A stretch of 64,000 nucleotides of DNA, from the NCBI GenBank assembly GCA_965237575.1, contig CBDEGI010000002.1, positions 806,001-870,000 of the forward strand, in the 5' to 3' direction. Shown here piece after piece: positions 17,307 to 25,526 of this stretch (position 1 is its first letter; the number at the start of each line of letters is the position of its first letter). The stretch is from JAKZVK01 sp965237575. GTDB taxonomy: Bacteria > Acidobacteriota > Terriglobia > Bryobacterales > UBA6623. Position numbers and translations under genes: made by a program. The notes beneath the pieces were generated by a model that was given only the letters and a program-made list of their open reading frames with translations, did no database searches and was not told the DNA's origin.

Positions 17307-17752
17307 GATGGTAGCCTGGGGTGACGCCGCTAGGCGGAACCCCAGGTATCGAACCTCCTGTGTCGGCAGCCCTGACAGGGCGATGGAAAAGCCTCGGCGC
17401 ACCGACCCGTGGTCGGTTCAGCAGCAGTCCGTATCGCCCCGAACGCGTGTCGCCACCGCCGGCGCATGACTCGGCGGCCCTGGGGGCCCTCCCGAACTCT
17501 CGTTTTCACGAAATCCCGTGGAACGATCTGGCACTCTCCCGAGCTCGACGTTGCTCCTCTTCTTCCTCCGATTTCCTCCGATTCCAGGGTAGCAAAAGGG
17601 TGGAAGGGGTTTGACCCGCGTGGCGCGGCAAGTGATTGAAAGGACAGGGAATAAATTCTTGGAAGATTCGTGACTCCAATTGCGGCTCGTGGTGCGATGG
17701 CGAGACGGAGTCCCAGGGGGGTGCCACGGATTATGGCAGGGTACCGGAGCCC
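17307..17752 (-). repeat. About 440-bp dispersed repeat, copy E
   Basis: Direct-repeat partner of copy D, with the same start (GTAGCCTGGGGTGACGCC), same internal GATGGAAAAGCCTCGGC, and same end (GGTACCGGAGCCCC). Small differences include a duplicated TTCCTCCGA at about 17563-17580. No gene is seen between 17752 and 18220 except a hairpin at 17871. Confidence 0.75.
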
Positions 17753-17870
17753 CGGAGCCGGGCCGAGGCCGGAGTTCGGGCTCCCCGAACTGCCCGATAT
17801 CCCGTCAGTCACCGATACCCCGTCACCGATATGCCCCGATATGCCGCGGTTCGATCTGGGTTCGTGCCGA

Positions 17871-17894
17871 TTTTGGGACGTGCTAATCCCAAAA
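17871..17894. terminator. TTTTGGGA/TCCCAAAA hairpin
   Basis: Perfect eight-base arms, eight-base loop, with T and A runs at the outer ends, so it could terminate in either direction. The purpose is unclear because no intact gene ends nearby. Confidence 0.35.
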
Positions 17895-18220
17895 CCGAAC
17901 ATTCTCGGGCACGATTCGTCTTAGGGGCTCTGCAAAATCAACGACTTACAAGGAAACGGTCCTGGCAGGTCGGTTGCTACGCTTGACAGTGGAGTGGTGT
18001 TGCATCTCAGCTCCTCGCAGGACCTACGGTCCTGGATGCTCCAGAGTAGTGAGGCACTTCGATGAGAAGCGCGTGGGCGCAGGAGATCGGCTACCTTCTG
18101 CGGTTCCTGGGCGCAAAACGTTCTGGGCGGTTTTGCAGCTCACACTTGCTCTCTGCAGGGGGGCAAGCGCTGCGCGTAGATTCGATGACGGCCTTGCAGT
18201 ACAAGTGAGGGAGGTACGGA

Positions 18221-20716
18221 ATGAGCGGGTTTTGGCAAGACTTGCGGTTTGGGATTCGGATGCTCTTGAAGAGTCGCGGGTTTACGGCTGTTGCGGTCCT
18301 ATCGCTTGGTCTCGGCATCGGCGGTAACACCACGATCTACAGTGTGATCAATACGCTTCGCTACCGGCCGCTGCCTTTCAGAAACCCGGAGCGCTTGACG
18401 GTAATTCGAGAGGTCAATCCTGAAAAGGGGATTTCAGGCAGAACCCCAACCTTCGCGACGGTCACGGCGATTCGAGAGCACGCGCAGTCATTCGAACAGG
18501 TTGGACTGTTCAGTGGGCCCTCGGCGATCACTCTCTCAAGTGAGGGCGGCACGGCGGACCGTGTTCTGAGCCAGAGGGTGGATGGAGAACTGTTTTCTAC
18601 GTTGGGAGTTGAACCGCTGCTCGGGCGGACTCTGGTGCCGTCGGACGCCGTTTGGGGCCAGGCTTCTGTAATCTTGTTGAGCTACGACACCTGGCGGATG
18701 CGTTTCGGCGGCGACACGGACGTTGTCGGCAAGACGCTGTGGGTGGAAGGCCGCGATCGTACGGTAGTCGGTGTAATGCCCCAAGGCTTCTGGATCTCCC
18801 CTTCTTGGGGTGGCAATGTCGCCTATTGGGAGTGCAACGAGCTCGGGCCTATGCCGACGAGCCGTTGGATGACGAAGATCGGCCGGCTTAAGCCTGGCAT
18901 CGAGCCGGAGCAGGCTGCGGCGGAGACAACTCCACTCATACAACGAACGGAGGAGTCATTGGGGAATGACCCGGCAGGCTGGAACGCGCGGGTCGAATCG
19001 CTCCAGCAGGCTTTCTTCGGCCAAATAGAACGTGGGTTGCTCTTCTTTCTTGGGTCGGTCGGCTTTGTACTGTTGATCGCTTGCGCCAATGTCGCCAACC
19101 TCTTGCTGGCGCGAGGCGCGGGCAGACGGAAGGAACTGGCGTTGCGGTCCTCTCTCGGCGCGGGGCGACTTCGGCTAACACGTCAGTTGCTGATCGAGGC
19201 GCTTCTGCTGGCGATAGGAGGTGGGGTACTGGGCGCTCTGCTCAGCGTTTGGGGCAATGAGCTGTTCATCTTGTGGGCACCCGATTGGTTTCCTCGAACG
19301 GAGGAGATCGGCATTGACGCACGGGTACTCGCGTTCACGGCGGCCCTCTCCCTCCTGACGGCCCTCGTCTTTGGGTTGCTACCCGCGCTGAGAGTTTCCA
19401 AAGTCAACTCGAACGAAACGCTCAAGGAAGGTGGCCGAGGCGCCGGGCCGAGATTGAGCGGACGGAGCCGCAAACTTCTATTGGCTTCCGAGGTGGCATT
19501 GGCGATGGCTCTGCTCCTGGGCGCCGGGATGATGATCCAGAGTTTCCTGAAGGAAATGCATGCCGACACCGGCTATCGAGTCGAGGGTCTCCTGCGGGCT
19601 GAAATCCTGTTGGCGGGTCCGAGGTACTATCTCGACACCGAAGAGCCGAAGCCCGTTACTCCGCAAGTCGCCGACTTCTATCGTCAGGTCCTGGAACGTG
19701 TGAAGGCCTTGCCGGGCGTCGAGTCCGCCGGCATCATCAGTCGGCTGCCGCCCGTGCAAGGCTGGCATCCCCAGCCCTTCACGATTGTCGGCCGTCCCGA
19801 TCCGCCCCCTGGTGAAGAGCCCACGACGGACTACGAAGAAGTAGACGCCGGACTGTTGGAGACCCTCGATGTTCCTCTGCTTAGGGGTCGCTTCATCGAT
19901 GAAACCGACGTGGAAAGCTCCCCCTGGGTAGCAGTGATCAATGAAACTCTTGCAGCGCGCCACTTTCCGGACGGGGACCCGATCGGCCACATCCTTCGAG
20001 TCTCCATCCTAAACCCGGGCTACAACATAACGACTCCCGAGGACCGACCTCGGGAGATCGTCGGCGTGATCGGGGACGTCCGTCGGCCAAGATTTGATGC
20101 CGAGCCGCGTCCGGCCGTCTACGTCTCGCACCGGCAACGTCCCTCGGAATACTATGGCGGCGAATACTGGACCCATATTCGGAAGAACCTTCTCGTGCGA
20201 ACCTCCGTCGATCCGCTGAGTTTGACAGAACCCGTTCGCCGTGCTGTTGCAGAAGTGGACCCGAACCAGGCCGCCTTCAACATCATGACCGTCGAAGAGG
20301 CTCTGTCGGAAGCTCTCTCCGTCGATCGCTTTTATGTGCGCTTGCTGAGCCTATTCGCGGCAATGGCGGTAGCCTTGGCGGCAATCGGTATTTACGGTGT
20401 CGCATCATACCTCGTAGGTGCTCGCATGCACGAATTCGGTATTCGCATCGCGCTCGGTGCACACAAGGGTGATCTGCTCCGGTTCAGTTTGATGCAGGTG
20501 ATGCAGCCTGCTCTGATCGGTGTAGCGGCAGGGTTCTTGGGAGCGCTGGCCCTGTTGAAGGTTCTGGGGGCGATGGTTGTAGGGTTCAGCTTCGCTCAGC
20601 CGATGACCTACGTAGTCGTCGGGCTACTCATGATCGGCGTGTCTCTGCTAGCCGGCTACCTACCTGCTAGGCGCGCAACCAAAGTCGACCCGGTAACGGC
20701 CCTTCGGCACGAGTAA
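18221..20716 (+). CDS. ADOP-family ABC transporter permease (MacB/FtsX-like, duplicated)
   Basis: 831 residues with a near-perfect ribosome site (GAGGGAGGT). N-terminal SGFWQDLRFGIRMLLKSRGF followed by a membrane helix (AVAVLSLGLGIGGNTTIYSVI) and a MacB-type periplasmic domain with ERLTVIREVNP. FtsX-like membrane cores occur at about 268-420 (FVLLIACANVANLLLARGAGR) and 690-831 (ending LPARRATKVDPVTALRHE). The double-permease arrangement in one chain is the acidobacterial duplicated orphan permease type, usually lacking a dedicated ATPase gene beside it, as here. The substrate is unknown; MacB-like proteins move drugs, lipoproteins or signals without transporting through the membrane core. Confidence 0.93.
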   Translation: MSGFWQDLRFGIRMLLKSRGFTAVAVLSLGLGIGGNTTIYSVINTLRYRPLPFRNPERLTVIREVNPEKGISGRTPTFATVTAIREHAQSFEQVGLFSGPSAITLSSEGGTADRVLSQRVDGELFSTLGVEPLLGRTLVPSDAVWGQASVILLSYDTWRMRFGGDTDVVGKTLWVEGRDRTVVGVMPQGFWISPSWGGNVAYWECNELGPMPTSRWMTKIGRLKPGIEPEQAAAETTPLIQRTEESLGNDPAGWNARVESLQQAFFGQIERGLLFFLGSVGFVLLIACANVANLLLARGAGRRKELALRSSLGAGRLRLTRQLLIEALLLAIGGGVLGALLSVWGNELFILWAPDWFPRTEEIGIDARVLAFTAALSLLTALVFGLLPALRVSKVNSNETLKEGGRGAGPRLSGRSRKLLLASEVALAMALLLGAGMMIQSFLKEMHADTGYRVEGLLRAEILLAGPRYYLDTEEPKPVTPQVADFYRQVLERVKALPGVESAGIISRLPPVQGWHPQPFTIVGRPDPPPGEEPTTDYEEVDAGLLETLDVPLLRGRFIDETDVESSPWVAVINETLAARHFPDGDPIGHILRVSILNPGYNITTPEDRPREIVGVIGDVRRPRFDAEPRPAVYVSHRQRPSEYYGGEYWTHIRKNLLVRTSVDPLSLTEPVRRAVAEVDPNQAAFNIMTVEEALSEALSVDRFYVRLLSLFAAMAVALAAIGIYGVASYLVGARMHEFGIRIALGAHKGDLLRFSLMQVMQPALIGVAAGFLGALALLKVLGAMVVGFSFAQPMTYVVVGLLMIGVSLLAGYLPARRATKVDPVTALRHE

Positions 20717-20733
20717 GATCATGCGGGGAGTTC

Positions 20734-20838
20734 GGTTCGGGGGACGGCGGACCGGTTCGGGGGACGACCGGTTCGGGCGGTTCGGAGGACGCGGTTCGGG
20801 GCGGTTCGGGGGACGGCGGTTCGGGGCGGTTCGGGGGA
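20734..20838 (+). repeat. G-rich tandem repeat (GGTTCGGGGGAC / GGTTCGGGGC units)
   Basis: Eight or nine irregular copies of a 9-15-base unit directly after the ADOP stop codon. The G runs could form quadruplex-like structure on the plus strand. A related unit GGCGATTCGGTGAC occurs at about 20860 and three times at 46385-46424. The remainder up to 21081 has the shared module GTTACCCAACAATTCCGCTT (20887-20925) and no gene. Confidence 0.75.
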
Positions 20839-21081
20839 CAGTCACCTTAACTGTCCGGCGATTCGGTGACGGGCGATTGGACCAGCGTTACCCAACAATT
20901 CCGCTTCGCAACATCCTCCAGTCGATCAAGATTGTTAACGCGACCCAAACAGGGGGCGGCGCGCGGAAACTGGCTGGTTGCGGCGGCAAGAATGAGCCAA
21001 GGCGTCCATCGTGCTCCCCCCTCTAGCCGGGGCTAAGACAATCGGGCGGCAGCCGGCAGCCGTTGGTAGACTGGAGGAGCT

Positions 21082-21285
21082 GTGAACGTCGCGCAGTCAG
21101 TAGTCCATCGAGATCCGGAGATCCAGGGCGGTGTGCCGGTCTTCAGGGGTACGCGAGTACCGATTCGGAACTTGATCGATTACCTGGAGGCCAGCGATAG
21201 CCTGGAGGCCTTCCTGGACGACTTCCCATCGGTGAGCCGGAAGCAAGCGGTGGCGGCCCTTGGGGCAACTTGCGAGTCCTCCTAG
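21082..21285 (+). CDS. DUF433 antitoxin-like protein
   Basis: 67 residues from GTG at 21082 after GGAGG. It has the family pattern HRDPEIQGGVPVFRGTRVPI, then LIDYLEASDSLEAFLDDFPSV and RKQAVAAL, a small winged-helix type DNA-binding protein. DUF433 genes normally precede a DUF5615 PIN-like gene and are thought to be its antitoxin. That is the arrangement here, with overlap, but the partner is broken. Confidence 0.85.
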   Translation: MNVAQSVVHRDPEIQGGVPVFRGTRVPIRNLIDYLEASDSLEAFLDDFPSVSRKQAVAALGATCESS

Positions 21286-21410
21286 ACGAATCGCTCCCCC
21301 GCCTAGACGAATCGCTCCCCCGCCGGCTCGCCGCCGAGCTCGAGGGGCATGATGTGGCCACGGTTCAGTCGCTGGGGTGGAGCGGCATGCGCAACGGGGG
21401 TTCACTCCCG
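21270..21410 (+). pseudogene. Truncated DUF5615 PIN-like toxin with internal duplication
   Basis: A TTG start at 21270, overlapping the DUF433 gene by 16 bases, gives RVLLDESLPR, then a second LDESLPR from a 21-bp tandem duplication, then RLAAELEGHDVATVQSLGW, the standard opening of DUF5615 proteins. After about residue 45 the family similarity stops and the leader repeat A begins. The usual C-terminal Asp-containing half (about 65 more residues) is gone. The open frame continues to 21653 only by chance. Confidence 0.75.
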
Positions 21411-21429
21411 GACGCCCCAGCACCGAGCG

Positions 21430-21645
21430 TCACAGAACTTCTGGAATTATTTCTCTCATCTCTTCAGCCACTTACCTCTCCAACACCCCGTCACGCCCAC
21501 CATCGACACCTATACTGTAGGCGAAAGAAGGCTGATGGCGATGCATCCCCCACACAGAATAACAGCGGCAATCCCCGCGACTTGTGGGGCCGGCTCCATC
21601 GCCCTTCCCGTCACCGATCCGCGCCGGTGCCATGCGAGGTGACTC
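21430..21645 (+). repeat. HTH-gene leader repeat, copy A
   Basis: About 215 bp ending at the start codon of the intact HTH gene. It shares with copies at 15032 and 61256 the patch GGAATTATTTCTC, CAGCCACTTACCTC, ATCGACACCTATACTGTAGG (probable -10 TATACT), GTCACCGATCCGC and GCGAGGTGACTCATGA. It is more divergent than the other two, which resemble each other more. Its left edge coincides with the truncation of the DUF5615 gene. Confidence 0.65.
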
Positions 21646-22200
21646 ATGAATAAAGAATCCCTAGAGGTTCCTGTGGAAAAGGGCCAATGGCGGCCGAAGG
21701 TGGCCAAGAACGGCCGCGTCGGTCCGATGTTTGAACTCCTTCCACCGTCCAACGGCAAGGAATCCGGCGACCGAGAAACCGACAAGGGAGACAACGACAA
21801 CGCAGGCAACGATCAACAGCAACCCTCGCTCACCCCGGGCCAGGAACTGGCGTTGCCCGCACTGCTCACCTGCCCCACGATAAGGGCCGCCGCGAAACAA
21901 GCCGGCGTCAGTGAGCGCTCGATGCGCCGCTGGATGCACGAGGACGAGCACTTCCAAAGGACGCTCCGCCAGCTCCGCAACGAGGCCCTCGGTCAGGCGG
22001 CGACGCACCTCCAACAAGGGGCGATCCAGGCGGTAGGTGCCATGTACGACCTCATCGACTCCGACCGGCTCATCGAAACCGGCCGCGCCACCCTCATCCG
22101 CACCGCCCTCGACTTCGCCTTCCGCTCCGGCGCCTACGGCGACTTGGCCGACCGCATCGCCGACCTCGAAAAATCTGCCCCCGGCGACAAGAACGACTAA
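21646..22200 (+). CDS. phBC6A51-like helix-turn-helix protein (terminase small-subunit-like)
   Basis: 184 residues. A Lys/Pro/Asp-rich disordered N-terminus (to about 60) is followed by LTPGQELALPALLTCPTIRA, then AKQAGVSERSMRRWMHEDEHF (HTH, about residues 83-105), and helices ending LGQAATHLQQGAIQAVGAMYDLI and IRTALDFAFRSGAYGDL. The layout resembles HTH proteins related to small terminase subunits, but no other phage gene is near. The start is fixed by GAGGTG seven bases upstream, part of the leader repeat. Broken relatives with the same leader are at 14830 and 61451, implying a multicopy family. Confidence 0.75.
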   Translation: MNKESLEVPVEKGQWRPKVAKNGRVGPMFELLPPSNGKESGDRETDKGDNDNAGNDQQQPSLTPGQELALPALLTCPTIRAAAKQAGVSERSMRRWMHEDEHFQRTLRQLRNEALGQAATHLQQGAIQAVGAMYDLIDSDRLIETGRATLIRTALDFAFRSGAYGDLADRIADLEKSAPGDKND

Positions 22201-22248
22201 CCCGACAAACCTACGGCGCGCGACCCATCCAACCGCCGCGAAGTGTAG

Positions 22249-22268
22249 GGGCACGGCATGCCGTGCCC
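22249..22268. repeat. Dispersed palindrome GGGCACGGCATGCCGTGCCC, copy 2
   Basis: A perfect 20-base palindrome preceded by GTAG, between the HTH gene and the following small gene. Identical to 49583-49602. Confidence 0.75.
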
Positions 22269-22313
22269 GCCCCGCGGCCCAAATCGCGACCGCGAAACCG
22301 AAAGGACCCAACA

Positions 22314-22535
22314 ATGACCCAACACTACTACCGCCCTTTCCGCCGCCAAATCACCAACCTCGAAAAGCGCTACCTCCCCGACCCAAAACCATTCAACATC
22401 TTCTGCTGGTTCGACCAGGACGGTGAAGTCTCCGAAATGTTTGGCGCCGGCTTCTCCTGGTCCCGCTCCCACGACGGAGGCGAACCGCCCGAAATTACCG
22501 ACGAATTTATCGCCTCCGCCCGCGCCACACTCTGA
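22314..22535 (+). CDS. Small hypothetical protein, 73 aa
   Basis: ATG at 22314 with AAAGGA nine bases upstream; the frame could extend to 22263 but that would read through the palindrome. The product begins MTQHYYRPFRRQITNLEKRY and contains FCWFDQDGEVSEMFGAGFSW. Composition looks genuine but no family is recognised. Position directly after the HTH gene suggests the two may travel together; this is inference. Confidence 0.5.
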   Translation: MTQHYYRPFRRQITNLEKRYLPDPKPFNIFCWFDQDGEVSEMFGAGFSWSRSHDGGEPPEITDEFIASARATL

Positions 22536-22696
22536 CTGACAATCGTGCCGGCCCACCGTCTACTTCGTCTGCACCTCGGCAGAGGCGAACTCAATCTTCG
22601 GGTGGAGACGGCAACGAATCCAAGTTCGCCGAAGATTGGACGTAGCGGGCTTGGTTTCGTGATAATGCTCGGCAAGTGGAAGGGAATGGCTACACG

Positions 22697-25027
22697 ATGA
22701 CGAGACTGGCTTTGAGCCCGCGGCGAGCGGTTGGGGTTTGTGCTTTCGTTTGTGCTCTTGCGGCCGTTCCCTTGGGTGGGCAGCCCCTTGCCGGCACCAA
22801 CCCCTTGACCGACCAAGGGGACCTGGCCGCGAAGATGGTGGCCGACATCGATGGTTTTCTGCTGCACGCGGCGGAGGCGTCGGTCGCGGATCGTCAGCGG
22901 CTCTGGGAGAAGGATTACTCGTCGGCGGATGCCTACGCGGCGTCGGTGGCCTCGAACCGCGAACGCTTCCGCAAGATCATCGGCGTGGTCGATGCGCGGG
23001 TTCCGTTCGACGGCTTCACGATGGTGGGGACGACGAATCAACCCTCGTTGATCGCCTCGACCGACCGCTACACAGTGCGGACGATCCGATGGCCTGCCTT
23101 GTCAGGTGTTCATGGCGAGGGGCTGCTACTCGAGCCCAAGGCCACAGCAAAAGGAAACGTCATAGCGTTGCCGGACGCCGACCAGTCGCCCGAGGCCGCC
23201 ATCGGGCTCTCGCCGGGCGTGGCGCCCGAAGCGCAGTTCGCGCGCCGCCTCGCCGAGTCGGGCTACCGGGTGATCGTCCCCGTGCTGATCGACCGCGCCG
23301 ACAACTGGTCCGGACACCCGCGCGTGCGCTACACCAACCAACCCCATCGCGAGTTCATCTATCGCATCGCGTACGAAATGGGCCGCCACATCATCGGCTA
23401 CGAGGTGCAGAAGGTGCTGGCCGCGGTGGACGGCTTCAAGCGCGAGTGGCCGGACCTGCCGGTCGGCGTGGCCGGGTACGGCGAAGGCGGCTTGCTGGCC
23501 CTTTACAGTGCAGCAGCCGACACCCGACTCGACGCGGCCTTGGTGAGCGGGTACTTCGGTCCGCGCGAGCAGCTCTGGCAAGAGCCGATCTATCGCAACG
23601 TGTGGAGCTTGCTTACGGAGTTCGGTGATGCGGAACTAGCCGGCCTAGTGGCGCCCCGACACTTGGTCATCGAGGCATCCCGCGCTCCGGAACTCGACGG
23701 CCCTCCGCCCGCCACACCGCAGCGCCGTGGGGCGGCGCCGGGCCGCATCGCAACGCCGTCCCTCGACCAAGTTTCCTCCGAAGTCAACCGAGCGTCGGAG
23801 GTGTTTGACAAGCTCGGGGTCGGCGACCGGCTCCGGCTGGTGAAGAGCGATCAAGGCCGGGGTCAATCCGGCACCGAAGCAGCCCTCTCGGCGTTCGTAG
23901 GCGGCCTGGGTGGAGACGCGGTCCCTGGGTCCGGCCTGTCTGGGGCCGGCAACGCCCCGCAAGACCGGCGCAGGGTGTTCGACGCGGCCGTGCGCCTGCG
24001 GCGTCAGTTCGACGAACTCGTCGAGTTGTCACAACAAGTCGTGCGCCAATCCGAGTTTACCCGCCGGGAGTTCTGGGCCCGCGCCGACCGCTCGTCCGCC
24101 GAAGCCTGGGACCGCAGCCTCGATCACTACCGGGACTACTTCTGGAACGAAGTGATGGGACGCCTGCCGGATCCCAGCGAGCCGCTCACGGCCCGTTCAC
24201 GCCAGAGCTACGAGACCGAAAAGTGGATCGGCTATGAAGTCGTCCTACCGGTCTGGCCGGATGTGTTCGCGTACGGGATACTGCTGGTTCCGAAAGACCT
24301 GCGGCCGGGCGAGAGGCGTCCGGTGGTCGTGACGCAGCACGGGCTCGAAGGCCGTCCACAGATGCTTGTTGACAAAAACATCACGGGCCCCTACCACCAC
24401 TACGGGGCGCGCCTCGCGGACCGCGGCTTCATCGTCTTCGCGCCGCAGAACCCCTACATCGGGCGTGATGACTTTCGCGTGCTGCAACGGAAGGGGAACC
24501 CGCTCAAGCGGTCGCTGTTCTCGTTCATCCTCGGCCAGCATCAGCGCATCCTCGAGTGGCTCTCAACCCAGCCGTTTGTCGACAAAGACCGCATCGGCTT
24601 TTACGGACTGTCGTATGGCGGCAAGACAGCCGTTCGCGTGCCGCCCTTGCTCAAGCAGTATGCTCTCTCGATCTGCTCGGCCGACTTCAACGAATGGATC
24701 TGGAAGAACACGAGCGCAAGCCACCGCTACAGCTACATGTACACGATCGAATACGAGATGTTCGAGTTCGATCTTGGCAACACGTTCAACTACGGCGAGC
24801 TGGGCAACATGATGGCGCCGCGTCCATTCATGGTCGAGCGCGGACATGATGACGGCGTCGCTCCGGACGAATGGGTGGCGTACGAGTTCGCGAAGGTCCG
24901 CCGTCACTTCGTCAAGCTGGGTCTCGGCGACCGGACCGAAATCGAGTACTTCGACGGCCCGCACGAGATCAACGGCGTCGGGACTTTCGATTTCCTCCAC
25001 CGGCATCTCAACTGGCCGGCTCCGTAG
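22697..25027 (+). CDS. Secreted two-domain alpha/beta hydrolase (acetyl-esterase-like)
   Basis: About 776 residues from ATG at 22697; the signal peptide is VGVCAFVCALAAVPLGGQPLAG. The first half has a hydrolase-like core with a GYGEGG elbow at about residue 262, where the usual Ser is replaced by Glu, so this half may be inactive. The second half (about 500-776) has VVVTQHGLEGRP, a proper GLSYGG nucleophile elbow, and late Asp/His candidates (RGHDDGVAPDEW and FDGPHEINGVGT). The second half resembles acetyl-xylan-esterase or dienelactone-hydrolase type enzymes acting on esters outside the cytoplasm. Similar double proteins are common in Bryobacterales-like genomes. Substrate unknown. Confidence 0.85.
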   Translation: MTRLALSPRRAVGVCAFVCALAAVPLGGQPLAGTNPLTDQGDLAAKMVADIDGFLLHAAEASVADRQRLWEKDYSSADAYAASVASNRERFRKIIGVVDARVPFDGFTMVGTTNQPSLIASTDRYTVRTIRWPALSGVHGEGLLLEPKATAKGNVIALPDADQSPEAAIGLSPGVAPEAQFARRLAESGYRVIVPVLIDRADNWSGHPRVRYTNQPHREFIYRIAYEMGRHIIGYEVQKVLAAVDGFKREWPDLPVGVAGYGEGGLLALYSAAADTRLDAALVSGYFGPREQLWQEPIYRNVWSLLTEFGDAELAGLVAPRHLVIEASRAPELDGPPPATPQRRGAAPGRIATPSLDQVSSEVNRASEVFDKLGVGDRLRLVKSDQGRGQSGTEAALSAFVGGLGGDAVPGSGLSGAGNAPQDRRRVFDAAVRLRRQFDELVELSQQVVRQSEFTRREFWARADRSSAEAWDRSLDHYRDYFWNEVMGRLPDPSEPLTARSRQSYETEKWIGYEVVLPVWPDVFAYGILLVPKDLRPGERRPVVVTQHGLEGRPQMLVDKNITGPYHHYGARLADRGFIVFAPQNPYIGRDDFRVLQRKGNPLKRSLFSFILGQHQRILEWLSTQPFVDKDRIGFYGLSYGGKTAVRVPPLLKQYALSICSADFNEWIWKNTSASHRYSYMYTIEYEMFEFDLGNTFNYGELGNMMAPRPFMVERGHDDGVAPDEWVAYEFAKVRRHFVKLGLGDRTEIEYFDGPHEINGVGTFDFLHRHLNWPAP

Positions 25028-25065
25028 CTCAGATTGCCGCTTTTGACGGGGAAGGGCCCGAAAGG

Positions 25066-25518
25066 ATGATTTTTTCACGACCCGTAGCGTACGCCGTCCG
25101 TGCCCTGATTTGCCTGGCAAGAGTGCCGGAGCAGACGCGGCTCATGGCCTACGAGATCGCCGCCCAAGAGCGAATCCCTGCCTCTTCGTTGGCGAAAACA
25201 CTTCAGCAGTTAGCTCGGAAGGGGCTGCTCGATTCGGAGAAGGGCCGCAACGGGGGATTCCGCCTAGGCCGTCCCGCAAAGCGCATCAGCTTGATGGATG
25301 TAATCGAGGCGGTAGAGGGACCGAAACCGTTCGAGCAGAGCGTTCTCGGTTATCGCGACCGGGATCACTGTCCTCTAGAGAAGTCGTTCAAGGCGGTGCG
25401 CCGAACCGTGCTTGCTTATTTGCGGAAAACAAATCTGGAGGAGTTCTCAAAGGTTCGCCCGACCAAGGGCACAAGACGGGGAGCGGCCAAGAAGCGGCGG
25501 GCGAGGGCCCGGACGTGA
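25066..25518 (+). CDS. Rrf2-family transcriptional regulator
   Basis: 150 residues from ATG at 25066, preceded by AAAGG. The opening MIFSRPVAYAVRALICLARV, then MAYEIAAQERIPASSLAKTLQQLARKGLL (winged helix) and GRNGGFRLGRPAKRISLMDVIEAVEG are classic Rrf2. The three-Cys Fe-S signature of IscR or NsrR is absent; only one Cys (DHCPLEK) lies in that region, so it probably does not bind a cluster. The basic C-terminal tail (TRRGAAKKRRARART) is unusual. Its targets are not evident; the hydrolase upstream is in the same direction. Confidence 0.9.
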   Translation: MIFSRPVAYAVRALICLARVPEQTRLMAYEIAAQERIPASSLAKTLQQLARKGLLDSEKGRNGGFRLGRPAKRISLMDVIEAVEGPKPFEQSVLGYRDRDHCPLEKSFKAVRRTVLAYLRKTNLEEFSKVRPTKGTRRGAAKKRRARART

Positions 25519-25526
25519 CGGACCGA

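Noticed and set aside
20721..21026. 101-codon Arg/Gly-rich frame over the tandem repeat
   Set aside because: It is translation of a G-rich repeat, not a gene.
21646..22200. Prophage with a terminase small subunit
   Set aside because: No portal, large terminase, capsid or tail gene nearby; the HTH gene recurs as an isolated repeat family.
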